The notes below the pieces were generated by a model. That model worked only from the letters and a program-made list of their open reading frames with translations. It ran no database searches and was not told the origin of the DNA. From the NCBI GenBank assembly GCA_902792105.1, contig CADAYK010000022.1, positions 1-64,000 of the forward strand: DNA of 64,000 nt, given 5' to 3'. This stretch comes from an uncultured Ruminococcus sp. Its GTDB lineage: Bacteria > Bacillota > Clostridia > Oscillospirales > Acutalibacteraceae. Shown here piece by piece: positions 24,919 to 32,905 of the stretch. The translations under genes were made by a program, and so were the position numbers. Every line of letters starts with the position of its first letter. Position 1 is the stretch's first letter.

Positions 24919-25093
24919 TCATTTTTCCGCTAAATGAAATTCTCCCTGAACATCCGTGTAATACTCGCCCTCGGGGATCAAGTCTTTGATCAAAACGATC
25001 TCATACCCCTTGTCTTTAATGCCCTCGATTATGCCGGGCAGAGCGGCGGGGGTATTTTTTGCGCCGTTGTGCATTAATACGATCGAGCCGTCC
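24919..25093 (-). pseudogene. Duplicated C-terminal fragment of polysaccharide deacetylase (copy A)
   Basis: The frame reads DGSIVLMHNGAKNTPAALPG, then IIEGIKDKGYEIVLIKDL, and ends EFHLAEK with TGA. It is about 90% similar by eye to the same segment at 25830-26001. This is the end of a NodB/PdaA-like deacetylase domain. The fragment starts abruptly at GGACGGCTCG, the same base as copy B. It has no start codon context and no catalytic motifs. Confidence 0.75.
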
Positions 25094-25105
25094 CACAATG
25101 GTAAA

Positions 25106-25504
25106 TTAATCTAACAGTTCAAGCAAATGTTTTAAGTGTTTTTCAGGCGCGACGCCTTCAAATCCTTGCCAATAAATAATACGGCTTTCAATACAGTCAA
25201 TAATATTGTATAATTTCTCAGTATCTATTTTTGCTGATGTAAAGAAATCCTTAACTTCCGGTAAATCAAAAAAGCCGATAATCATTTTTAAATAATTCTT
25301 AACACCTACATTTGTAAAAACGTAAGTGATGATTCCTTTTAACACAGATTTTACATACCGCATACTCTTTTTTTCAGAAGGAAAATCATTGTAATCATAA
25401 ATGAATAACTCTGTGAAGAGTTCGGTGCAGTGAGTAGTGCATTCATTATATTTCGGATATTGCAAATTAATGCTTTCGGTGTAATCTTGAATTATTTTTT
25501 GCAT
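25106..25504 (-). CDS. Hypothetical protein
   Basis: This 132-aa soluble protein starts MQKIIQDYTESINLQYPKYN and contains SMRYVKSVLKGIITYVF and KHLKHLLELLD. It is probably all helical. No family is recognised. AGGAAA lies just upstream of the ATG. It is clearly more A/T-rich than the flanking genes, which suggests acquisition. It lies between the two copies of the deacetylase end and is divergent from the small toxin gene, so it may belong to the same inserted segment. Confidence 0.6.
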   Translation of the reverse strand: MQKIIQDYTESINLQYPKYNECTTHCTELFTELFIYDYNDFPSEKKSMRYVKSVLKGIITYVFTNVGVKNYLKMIIGFFDLPEVKDFFTSAKIDTEKLYNIIDCIESRIIYWQGFEGVAPEKHLKHLLELLD

Positions 25505-25522
25505 TAGCTTTCCTCAATTATA

Positions 25523-25551
25523 TTGCTAAAATAGAATTAATGTGCTATACT
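25523..25551 (+). promoter_or_regulatory. Promoter of the small hydrophobic peptide
   Basis: TTGCTA (25523-25528), 17-nt spacer, TATACT (25546-25551). Transcription would start near 25558. Confidence 0.65.
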
Positions 25552-25616
25552 AATCCTGTAGAGAAATGGCGGCGGCTGTTTCGACACCCTTTTATGAGAG
25601 GGGGTGTTAAAAGATT

Positions 25617-25685
25617 ATGGAATACATAGCAATTATCGTTGTGTTTGTTTTCACATTTTTAATTGTGATTTCTATAAAGAAGTAA
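25617..25685 (+). CDS. 22-aa hydrophobic peptide, probable type I toxin
   Basis: The peptide MEYIAIIVVFVFTFLIVISIKK is one membrane-spanning segment with two Lys at the end, the shape of type I toxin peptides. The ribosome site AGGGGG (25599-25604) is unusually strong, but the leader places ACACCC (25584-25589) opposite GGGTGT (25602-25607), which could hide it. The stop codon overlaps the terminator stem. An antisense RNA converges on its 3' end. No named family is recognised, so the function is inferred from architecture. Confidence 0.6.
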   Translation: MEYIAIIVVFVFTFLIVISIKK

Positions 25686-25767
25686 CCGCCCTGTTTCTGC
25701 CAAAACAGGACGGTTAAATGTTTTTAACCAAAATGATATAGCGAAACAGCCCATGCCATTTCTTTAC
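25676..25767 (-). ncRNA. Antisense RNA, probable type I antitoxin
   Basis: This predicted RNA of about 85-90 nt runs from a consensus promoter to the shared terminator and is complementary to the 3' end of the toxin transcript. Its 5' end (TGTAAAGAAATGGC...GGCTGTTTCG) is nearly the same sequence as the toxin mRNA 5' end. This convergent, 3'-overlapping arrangement resembles txpA/ratA-type modules. Confidence 0.6.
25684..25715. terminator. Shared bidirectional terminator of toxin mRNA and antisense RNA
   Basis: AACCGCCCTGTTT (25684-25696) pairs with AAAACAGGACGGTT (25702-25715). T-rich tracts follow on both strands (TGTTTTT on the plus, ACTTCTTT on the minus). Confidence 0.7.
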
Positions 25768-25773
25768 ACTCTC

Positions 25774-25802
25774 ATTATAATCCATTGCGTTGGTTTTGTC
25801 AA
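25774..25802 (-). promoter_or_regulatory. Consensus promoter of the antisense RNA
   Basis: On the minus strand, perfect TTGACA (25802-25797), 17-nt spacer and perfect TATAAT (25779-25774). It is stronger than the toxin promoter, as expected of an antitoxin RNA. Confidence 0.8.
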
Positions 25803-25829
25803 TCATTTTCCACTTTCCATTTTCAATTT

Positions 25830-26500
25830 TTAATTGGAAAGATGCAGCTCCCCCTGCACATCCGTGTAATACTCACCCTCGGGGATCAAGTCTTTGATTA
25901 ATACGATCTCATACCCCTTGTCTTTAATGCCCTCGATTATGCCGGGCAGAGCGGCGGGGGTATTTTTTGCGCCGTTGTGCATTAATACGATCGAGCCGTC
26001 CTTTTTACGCAGTCAACCACCATGTTGTCGTAGTCGCCGTAGGGAGGACGGAACAGCGTGGGAGCTTTGCCCGTAAGCTTTTTGATCTTATCATTGCACG
26101 CCTGAATTTCATCCTGCGTTTTCTCCTTGCCTGCCTCGGGCAAATGCGGATGGCTGTCGCTGTGGTTACCTATGTCGTTGCCGTGTGCGGCTATGCTTTT
26201 AACATCTTCCGGAAAGTCATCGACCCATTTTCCCACAAGAAAAAACGTAGCCTTGACCTTGTGCTCGTCAAGAATGTCAAGCAGCTGTTCTGTCTGCTCG
26301 TTGCCCCAAGCCGCGTCAAACGAGATAGCGACCTGCTTTTTGCCGCTTTCAACCCTGTATACGGGAATTTCTCTTGGTTCGGCGGCGGTCTGTACCGCCT
26401 TTACCGTTGATGTTATTGCAACCGCCGCGGCGGTTGCTCCTAATATTACGCTCAGCCCGAGAGTAACAAGACTGCGTTTTGTCAGTAAAATCAGCTTCAT
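25830..26500 (-). pseudogene. Polysaccharide deacetylase, internally deleted and frameshifted (copy B)
   Basis: The 5' part encodes a membrane anchor (VTLGLSVILGATAAAVAIT) and a NodB domain: KKQVAISFDAAWGNEQT with the motif 1 Asp, GNDIGNHSDSHPHLP with the metal-binding HxxxH, and LFRPPYGDYDN. After NMVVDCVK the frame shifts at GTAAAAAGGACGG and stops early at 25982. The missing end continues in another frame as DGSIVLMHNGAKNT and stops at 25830. About 30-40 residues expected between these parts (the motif 4 region, usually with WD..D) are absent. ATG 26500 follows GGAGGG. The enzyme is probably inactive, unless the sequence is in error. Confidence 0.75.
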
Positions 26501-26563
26501 AAAATCCCTCCGCTTTTCTATAAACAATTATATGAAGCGGAGGGATATTTAATTACAGTATAT

Positions 26564-26675
26564 TATAGGCAATACCGCATAATTCAGGTGTGCGGATTGC
26601 GCAGCAAGATTTTTCGTCAGATTGTACAAATAAATCGAGGTAAGGCTGTCGCCTTGCCGAGATTTGTTGCCTATA
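26564..26675. repeat. Second MITE-like family, 112 bp
   Basis: The ends TATAGGCAA and TTGCCTATA are perfect inverted repeats. The interior has CCGCATAATTCA and AAGGCTGTCGCCTT. Its left half recurs at about 3687. It lies between cysS and the broken deacetylase and could also end both transcripts. Confidence 0.65.
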
Positions 26676-26680
26676 TTTTA

Positions 26681-28081
26681 TTAAGCAAAATGCCAGCTGA
26701 TGCCGTCCTTTGTGTCTACAACAACAACATTCATCGCGTTAAGCCTGTCACGGATCGCGTCGGCGGTAGCCCAGTCCTTGGCGGATCTTGCCTCGGTGCG
26801 CTTTGCGATAAGCTCCTCGATCTCGGCGGTGAGCGCGTCGTCGGTGCTGCTTTCGGCTTCCTTTTCAACAAGCAGGTCAAGACTTAATACCTTGTCCAGC
26901 TCGCCCAGGACATAGCGCTTTGTAGCGTCGTTGGTGTCTGCCTTCAAAACGTCGTAAACGCAGGTAAGACCAAGCGAGGTGTTCAGGTCGTTGTCCATGG
27001 CTTCCTTGAATAATGCGATAAGCTTGTCTGCCGCCGCGCTGTCAACCGCGCCTTCCTTGCCGAGCGAAGAAATGCGCTTGATAAGCTTGTCATAAGCCTT
27101 CGCGGTGTTGTCAAGGCTGTCGTATGTGAAGGTAAGGGGCTTGCGGTAATGGCTCTGCAGGCAGAACATTCTGTATACAACCGGATCATAACCCTTGCTT
27201 TCAAGCAAGGAAACAGTGAGGAAATCGCCCTTAGATTTGCTCATCTTGCCGCGGGCGTCGTTAAGGTGGAGCACATGGAACCAGTATTTGCACCACTTGT
27301 GTCCCAAATACGCCTCGCTCTGCGCGATCTCATTGGTGTGGTGGGGAAAGGCGTTGTCAATTCCGCCGCAGTGTATGTCAAGGTATTCGCCGTTGTGTTT
27401 TTTGCTTATGCACGAGCACTCGATGTGCCAGCCGGGATAACCGAGTCCCCACGGGCTTTCCCACTTGAGCTCCTGGTCGTCAAACTTTGATTTTGTGAAC
27501 CAGAGCACAAAGTCGGTCTTATTGCGCTTGTTTGTGTCCTCCTCAACGCTGTCGCGCACTCCCACAGCCAAATCGTCCTCGTTCATATTGCCGAAAACAT
27601 AGTAGGAGTCAAGGCGCGAGGTGTCAAAATACACGTTGCCGCCCGCGATGTAGGCGTAATCCTTTTCGAGAAGCACCGAAACCATGTCGATAAACTCGTC
27701 AATGCAGTTTGTTGCGGGCTCGACAATATCGGGACGCTTGATGTTGAGCTTGTCGCAGTCCTCAAAAAAAGCGTCGGTGTAGAACTTCGCGATTTCAAGC
27801 ACCGTTTTGTGCTCGCGCTTGGCGCCTGACAGCATCTTGTCCTCGCCTGTGTCGGCGTCGCTTGAAAGGTGGCCGACGTCGGTAATGTTCATAACGCGGT
27901 TAACGTTGTAGCCCGAAAAGCGCAGATATTTTTCAAGCACATCTTCCATAATATAAGTGCGCAGATTGCCTATGTGCGCATAGTGGTAAACGGTCGGACC
28001 GCAGGTGTACATATTTACGATCTTGTCCGAGTAGGGGACAAACTCCTGTTTGGTCTGACCTAAAGAGTTATACAGAATCAT
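26681..28081 (-). CDS. cysS: Cysteine-tRNA ligase
   Basis: This 466-aa class I synthetase charges tRNA-Cys. Visible features are the zinc/cysteine site TCGPTVYHYAHIGNLRTY with the HIGN (HIGH) motif, WHIECSC and HCGGIDNAFPHHTNE, and the KMSKSKG loop (about residues 269-275), followed by the helical anticodon-binding region. Length is normal. AAGGAG precedes ATG 28081. A MITE-like element separates it from cysE upstream, its usual operon partner. No T-box leader was recognised in the short gap. Confidence 0.97.
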   Translation of the reverse strand: MILYNSLGQTKQEFVPYSDKIVNMYTCGPTVYHYAHIGNLRTYIMEDVLEKYLRFSGYNVNRVMNITDVGHLSSDADTGEDKMLSGAKREHKTVLEIAKFYTDAFFEDCDKLNIKRPDIVEPATNCIDEFIDMVSVLLEKDYAYIAGGNVYFDTSRLDSYYVFGNMNEDDLAVGVRDSVEEDTNKRNKTDFVLWFTKSKFDDQELKWESPWGLGYPGWHIECSCISKKHNGEYLDIHCGGIDNAFPHHTNEIAQSEAYLGHKWCKYWFHVLHLNDARGKMSKSKGDFLTVSLLESKGYDPVVYRMFCLQSHYRKPLTFTYDSLDNTAKAYDKLIKRISSLGKEGAVDSAAADKLIALFKEAMDNDLNTSLGLTCVYDVLKADTNDATKRYVLGELDKVLSLDLLVEKEAESSTDDALTAEIEELIAKRTEARSAKDWATADAIRDRLNAMNVVVVDTKDGISWHFA

Positions 28082-28138
28082 TGTGACTTCTCCTTATATG
28101 TAATCGGTTATCTTGCGGAGCCCAAGCGGCTTCCATTT

Positions 28139-28297
28139 ATACTAATTCCTGATAGAAAGTAGACTTATATTTTGCGAGGATATTTTTCGCAAGACAAGGC
28201 GAAGGACGCCGCAAGGCTGGCGCCTTGCAAGGACGACAACGCAGTATTGCGGAAAATAGTCCGCAAAGATTGTCTACTTTTTATTAGGTATTAGTAT
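28139..28297 (+). repeat. MITE-like element, 159 bp, complete
   Basis: The ends ATACTAATTCCTGATAG and TTATTAGGTATTAGTAT are imperfect inverted repeats. The core GGCTGGCGCCTTGCAAGG is shared with the copies at 3760, 13385 and 14748. Its right end touches the cysE stop codon, so it may have changed that gene's 3' end or inter-gene transcription to cysS. Confidence 0.8.
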
Positions 28298-28932
28298 TAC
28301 TTGTTTTTAAGCTCGTTTATTTCGGCTTCAAGCTCTTTTACGCGCTTGTCAAGCGACACTATGGCGTTTGCGACGGGGTCGGAAACGTGAATTTGGTCAA
28401 GGTTTTCGCTGCGCACGCCGTTCAAACGCACGATTCTCGCCGGAACGCCTACAGCCGTAGCGTTGGCGGGAACCTCGCTGAGCACTACCGCGCCGGCGGC
28501 AATTCTGGCGTTGTCGCCGACCGTGAACGGACCGAGCACCTTAGCGCCGGAGCCGACAAGAACGTTGTTGCCGAGGGTAGGGTGGCGCTTGCCGACGTCC
28601 TTACCCGTACCGCCGAGGGTAACATTCTGGTAGATCGTGCAGTTATCGCCCACAACCGTTGTTTCGCCGATAACCACGCCCATGCCGTGGTCAATGAAAA
28701 CTCCCTTGCCGAGCTGTGCGGCAGGGTGGATCTCGATTCCCGATTTATGGCGGTTGCGCTGGGAAAGATAACGCGCGATAAACTTCATGTTATGATTAAA
28801 AAACCAGTGCGCGCGACGGTGGCGGCGCACAGCCTTATAGCCGGAATAGAGCAAAATTACCTCAAGCTTGGTTCTCGCGGCAGGGTCACGCTCCATCACG
28901 GCGTTGATATCGGATTTCATTGTTTCAAACAA
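28297..28932 (-). CDS. cysE: Serine O-acetyltransferase
   Basis: This protein of about 211 aa makes O-acetylserine for cysteine synthesis. DINAVMERDPAARTKLEV and the left-handed beta-helix part (IEIHPAAQLGKGVFIDHGMGVVIGETT, NVTLGGTGKDVGKRHPTLGNN) are typical, with the catalytic His in IDHGMG. Start is uncertain: TTG 28932 lies 9 nt after GAGGGG and is preferred; ATG 28920 is an alternative. A C-terminal coiled tail follows the helix. The neighbour cysS uses the same pathway's product. Confidence 0.93.
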   Translation of the reverse strand: MFETMKSDINAVMERDPAARTKLEVILLYSGYKAVRRHRRAHWFFNHNMKFIARYLSQRNRHKSGIEIHPAAQLGKGVFIDHGMGVVIGETTVVGDNCTIYQNVTLGGTGKDVGKRHPTLGNNVLVGSGAKVLGPFTVGDNARIAAGAVVLSEVPANATAVGVPARIVRLNGVRSENLDQIHVSDPVANAIVSLDKRVKELEAEINELKNK

Positions 28933-29016
28933 ATAACCACACCCCTCAAAAGTAACACCAATACCGTTTATCAATAAAACGCATTTGCCGGCGGTTTTAT
29001 AATATATCGGTATAAG

Positions 29017-29595
29017 TTACATATCGCTGATAAAACCGCTGTTTTGCTTTAGATAAACCACACCCGAAAGAACGGCGAAAAATGTTGAGATCCAAATAAG
29101 TATCTCATTTACGATAAAAGCGATCGTTTGATAATTATTCGGCAAGCTCAGACCGAAGCTTTGCAGGTCAGCGAAAACTTGCAGAGTGATTATAACTGTT
29201 ACGGCGATCATCTGGGTAACGGTTTTTACCTTGCCCCAGATGTTGGCGGCAATGACCTTGCCCTTTGAAGCGGCGATCAGCCTTACCGAAGTGACTGAAA
29301 ACTCACGCAGAAGCACCAAAATTACCGCGACGCAGTCGCAAAGCCCGTTTTGCACAAAGCAGAGCAAAGCGGCAAGCACCAAAATTTTATCCGCAAGCGG
29401 ATCGGCAAACTTGCCAAAGTCGGTCACCAGATCATTCTTCCGCGCTATTTTTCCGTCGAGCAAATCGGTGACGGACGCCGCCGCGAAAAAAATCAAAGCT
29501 ATTAAATTGTGAAGCGGAAACGGGATAAGCAGTGCCGCCACAAAGAACGGCACAATTATGATCCGCGTCAGGGTAAGCTTGTTTGGTAGGTTCAT
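29017..29595 (-). CDS. pgsA: CDP-diacylglycerol-glycerol-3-phosphate 3-phosphatidyltransferase
   Basis: This 192-aa membrane enzyme makes phosphatidylglycerol phosphate. The CDP-alcohol phosphotransferase motif DLLDGKIARKNDLVTDFG, followed by KFADPLADK, is complete (DGxxAR...GxxxDxxxD). It has about five hydrophobic helices and begins MNLPNKLTLTRI, typical for PgsA. It follows rimO by about 45 nt, in a conserved Firmicutes pairing. Confidence 0.95.
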   Translation of the reverse strand: MNLPNKLTLTRIIIVPFFVAALLIPFPLHNLIALIFFAAASVTDLLDGKIARKNDLVTDFGKFADPLADKILVLAALLCFVQNGLCDCVAVILVLLREFSVTSVRLIAASKGKVIAANIWGKVKTVTQMIAVTVIITLQVFADLQSFGLSLPNNYQTIAFIVNEILIWISTFFAVLSGVVYLKQNSGFISDM

Positions 29596-29638
29596 ACGCA
29601 GGTTATCCTTTTCATTTTGTGTGTTGAGCAGTAAAAAA

Positions 29639-30967
29639 TCATTTCATAACACCGACCGGGTCAATGCCCATGCAGTCCTCGACCTTAACCGTGACAAAGT
29701 CGCCTATAACAGGCTTTTTGCCCTCGGCAGTAAAGAACACACAGCCGTCAACCTCGGGCGCGTCGGCATAGGTTCTTCCGAACCAGCATTCGGCAATTCT
29801 GTCCCAACCCTCAACAAGCACCTCAACCTCGGTGCCGATAAGGCTTTCGCTGTATTCTGCCATAATGCTCTGTTGGTGTTCCATGATGATGTCGGCGCGT
29901 TTTTGCTTGGTTTCCTCGTCGATCTGATCCGGAAATTCAGCCGCCTTTGTGTCTTCCTCGATCGAATAGGGGAAGCAGCCCAGTCTTTGAAACTTAATTT
30001 CCCCGGCAAATTCGGCAAGCTCCTCAAACTGTTCCTCGGTTTCGCCGGGGAAGCCGGTGATGAAGGTGGAGCGGAAAATAACATCCGGTATCCTGTCGCG
30101 GATTTTGTTGAGCAGCGCCGTAAGGCTTTGTCTGTTGCCGCGGCGGTTCATATTCTTTAAAATCTCACCGTTGCAGTGCTGCAGCGGAATGTCAATGTAA
30201 TTAACGATCTTATCCTCGCGCGCGATCACGTCGATAAGCTCGTCGGTGACGCGGTCGGGATAGCAGTATAAAAGGCGGATCCATTTAAAGCCGTCGATTT
30301 TGCACAGCTCGCTCAGAAGCCTTGCGGTCTGAGGCTTTCCGTACAAATCCTCGCCGTAGCGCGTCGTGTCCTGAGCAATTACGTTAAGCTCGACAACGCC
30401 GTGCGCGGCAAGCTCCTTTGCCTCTTCAAGCACATCCTCGATGGGGCGGCTGCGAAATCTGCCGCGGATGAGCGGAATGGCACAGTAGGTGCAGCAGTTG
30501 TCACAGCCCTCGGACACCTTTAGGTAGGCGGTGTAGGGAGGGGTGGACTGAATTCTGCCGCCCGAAAGCGGAAGGTTTAGCTTGTCGGGAAACAGCTCGG
30601 TTTTCTTTCCCTCCAGCGCGGCAAGAGTTACGTCGGCAATTTTGCCGTTGGCGCCGATCCCGATAGCCGCGTCAACCTCATAAAGCTGCTTTGTAATGTC
30701 GTTTTGATAACGCTCGGCAAGGCAGCCGGTGACTATTATCGCCTTTATCGTGCCCTCGCGCTTCAGCTTTCCGAGCTCAATGATTTCGTCAATGCTTTCC
30801 TGTTTGGCGCTGTCAATAAAACCGCAGGTGTTCACAATAACGGCGTCAGCCTTTGACGGGTCGTTAACGATCGTGAAGCCGCGCTCTTTCAGTGAGTACA
30901 GCAGCATTTCCGCGTCAACCTGGTTTTTTGCGCAGCCTAAGGACACAATTCCTGCCTTGTAATTCAT
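29639..30967 (-). CDS. rimO: Ribosomal protein S12 methylthiotransferase
   Basis: This 442-aa radical-SAM enzyme adds a methylthio group to an Asp of ribosomal protein S12. The N-terminal MTTase domain has VSLGCAKNQVDAE, NTCGFID and VTGCLAERY (Cys for the second 4Fe-4S cluster). The radical-SAM motif is CDNCCTYCAIP, with the CxxxCxxC Cys residues, and a TRAM domain ends the protein. The length matches. Confidence 0.96.
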   Translation of the reverse strand: MNYKAGIVSLGCAKNQVDAEMLLYSLKERGFTIVNDPSKADAVIVNTCGFIDSAKQESIDEIIELGKLKREGTIKAIIVTGCLAERYQNDITKQLYEVDAAIGIGANGKIADVTLAALEGKKTELFPDKLNLPLSGGRIQSTPPYTAYLKVSEGCDNCCTYCAIPLIRGRFRSRPIEDVLEEAKELAAHGVVELNVIAQDTTRYGEDLYGKPQTARLLSELCKIDGFKWIRLLYCYPDRVTDELIDVIAREDKIVNYIDIPLQHCNGEILKNMNRRGNRQSLTALLNKIRDRIPDVIFRSTFITGFPGETEEQFEELAEFAGEIKFQRLGCFPYSIEEDTKAAEFPDQIDEETKQKRADIIMEHQQSIMAEYSESLIGTEVEVLVEGWDRIAECWFGRTYADAPEVDGCVFFTAEGKKPVIGDFVTVKVEDCMGIDPVGVMK

Positions 30968-31029
30968 ATGCGTTCATTCCTTAAATTATTAATCGTACAT
31001 TTGCGCATGGCGCAATATTTTAAAGGGAT

Positions 31030-31641
31030 TTATTCTGTATCGCTTATTTGCAAATTCCTCATGGCGCGGTTGATGTCGTCCCAGCCGTAGCCAAGCCTTT
31101 GCAGGGCGGATACGGCGCGGCGCTTTATCTTTTCGTCGCCGAGGTTTTTATATTTCCTTAAAAGAAATTCAGTTATCTGTTCCTGATAATCAACTTCTAT
31201 TTCGTCAAGCACACGCTCGCTTGTTTCGCGGTCAATGCCCTTGCGGTTCAGTTCTGCTAAGGCGGCGCGCTTGCTCATTTTCTTGCCGAAAATCAGCTTG
31301 TCGGCATATCTGCGCGCAAAGTCCTCGTCATTTACAAGCCCAAGCTCCTCCATGCGGTCAGCCGCTTTTTCGGCGGCTTCGGCGGAGCTTGTGCGGCGGA
31401 TCTTGTCGGTCAGCTCTTTTTTGGAGTGACTGCGGTACGAAATCAGCCACAGCGCCTTTTCCTTGGCGCGGTTTTCGTCGCTCAGCGCGATAATACGGCG
31501 CAGATCCTCGTCGTCGATCTCGCTGCCGACGTCAAAGCGGTTTTCAAGCAGAGTGCGCGTGTCAAGGTTCACGGCGAATTCGCCGTCGATATATACCGCG
31601 CTCATTGCTTTTCGGCGCGGCTCAATGGCGGTAATAAGCAT
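31030..31641 (-). CDS. recX: Regulatory protein RecX
   Basis: This 203-aa protein modulates RecA filaments. It has the RecX helical repeats: ALWLISYRSHSKKELTDKI, FARRYADKLIFGKKMSKRAALAEL and a C-terminal RAVSALQRLGYGWDDI. Its ATG shares a base with the recA stop (TAATG), so it is translationally coupled to recA, the usual arrangement. Confidence 0.92.
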   Translation of the reverse strand: MLITAIEPRRKAMSAVYIDGEFAVNLDTRTLLENRFDVGSEIDDEDLRRIIALSDENRAKEKALWLISYRSHSKKELTDKIRRTSSAEAAEKAADRMEELGLVNDEDFARRYADKLIFGKKMSKRAALAELNRKGIDRETSERVLDEIEVDYQEQITEFLLRKYKNLGDEKIKRRAVSALQRLGYGWDDINRAMRNLQISDTE

Positions 31642-32756
31642 TAATCATCCACCAATACGTCAATTTTAGCCGCCTTTTTGGGCTTCTTTTCCTCAGCCTT
31701 TTCTTCCTTGGCAGGCTCGGCGATCTCGGTCACCTTTGCCCTCGGCCTCGGAGTTCTTTTGCGGTCATAAAGCTTGTCAATGTTTTCCCAAAGCTCTTTT
31801 TCGATCCTGCCGGCAAGCTCGGTATCGTTGCGAAGCAGCTCCTTGACCTTGTCGCGTCCCTGTCCGAGGCGCTCGTTTTTGTAGCTGAACCACGCGCCTG
31901 CCTTTTGAACGACCTCAGCCTTTACGGCAAGGTCGAGCAGCTCGCCCTCGCGCGAGATACCCTCGCCGTACATTATGTCGAACTCAGCCTCGCGGAACGG
32001 GGGAGCGATTTTGTTCTTAACGACCTTGCAGCGTGTGTGCGAACCGACCATCTCGCCGTTGACCTTAAGGGTTTCGACTCTGCGGATGTCAATGCGGACA
32101 GAGCTGTAGAATTTAAGCGCGCGGCCGCCTGTTGTAACCTCGGGATTGCCGTAGATCACGCCGACCTTTTCACGAAGCTGGTTGATGAAAATAGCTACGC
32201 AGTTGCTCTTGTTGATCGCGCCGGCAAGCTTTCTCAGCGCCTGTGACATAAGGCGCGCGTGCAGACCAACGTGGCTGTCGCCCATTTCGCCTTCGATCTC
32301 TGCCTTGGGAACCAAAGCCGCGACCGAGTCTATAACGATAACGTCAATGGCGCCGCTGCGAATCAGCGCTTCGGCTATTTCAAGCGCGTCCTCGCCGGTG
32401 TCGGGCTGAGAAACCAAAAGCGAGTCAACGTCAACGCCCAAGGCCTCGGCATACACCGGATCAAGCGCGTGCTCAACGTCGATAAACGCAACGTTGCCGC
32501 CGTTTTTCTGACCTTCCGCAATGCAGTGAAGCGAAAGTGTGGTTTTACCCGAGGATTCGGGGCCGTAAATCTCAACGATCCTGCCGCGCGGCAAACCGCC
32601 GATCCCCAAAGCTATGTCAAGTGACAGCGAGCCTGTCGAAATATGCTCAACCGTCATGTGTTTGTTTTCGCCAAGGCGCATGACCGCGCCCTTTCCGAAC
32701 TGCTTTTCAATCTGTGAAATCGCTGTGTCCAGCGCCTTATTCTTATCTACTGCCAT
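31641..32756 (-). CDS. recA: Recombinase RecA
   Basis: This 371-aa protein is the homologous-recombination and SOS co-protease. [19 protein letters not shown] is the Walker A (about residue 67), [13 protein letters not shown] the Walker B, and [16 protein letters not shown] the L2-side region. The C-terminal tail is Lys/Glu/Ala-rich and ends in acidic residues. GGAGGTACATGAA lies upstream of the ATG. No LexA box was found in the leader. Confidence 0.98.
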   Translation of the reverse strand: MAVDKNKALDTAISQIEKQFGKGAVMRLGENKHMTVEHISTGSLSLDIALGIGGLPRGRIVEIYGPESSGKTTLSLHCIAEGQKNGGNVAFIDVEHALDPVYAEALGVDVDSLLVSQPDTGEDALEIAEALIRSGAIDVIVIDSVAALVPKAEIEGEMGDSHVGLHARLMSQALRKLAGAINKSNCVAIFINQLREKVGVIYGNPEVTTGGRALKFYSSVRIDIRRVETLKVNGEMVGSHTRCKVVKNKIAPPFREAEFDIMYGEGISREGELLDLAVKAEVVQKAGAWFSYKNERLGQGRDKVKELLRNDTELAGRIEKELWENIDKLYDRKRTPRPRAKVTEIAEPAKEEKAEEKKPKKAAKIDVLVDD

Positions 32757-32844
32757 TTCATGTACCTCCGATTTTGTGATTGGTGTTATTCGGTTGCTTT
32801 GCCCGAAATAAGAGCGTTTAGTTGATTTAACCGGTTACACAAAG

Positions 32845-32873
32845 ATTATATAATAAAAAGATAAATTACACAA
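32845..32873 (-). promoter_or_regulatory. Promoter of recA
   Basis: On the minus strand TTGTGT (32873-32868), 17-nt spacer, TATAAT (32850-32845), giving a leader of about 80 nt to recA. Confidence 0.6.
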
Positions 32874-32905
32874 TAAAATTTCGCTGAATTTATCGAACAA
32901 AATTT

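Noticed and set aside
28082..28138. T-box leader upstream of cysS
   Set aside because: The gap is too short and partly taken by a MITE-like element; no T-box sequence was seen.
32757..32905. LexA/SOS box in front of recA
   Set aside because: No CGAAC-N4-GTTCG-like sequence is present; the CGAAC near 32896 has no matching half.
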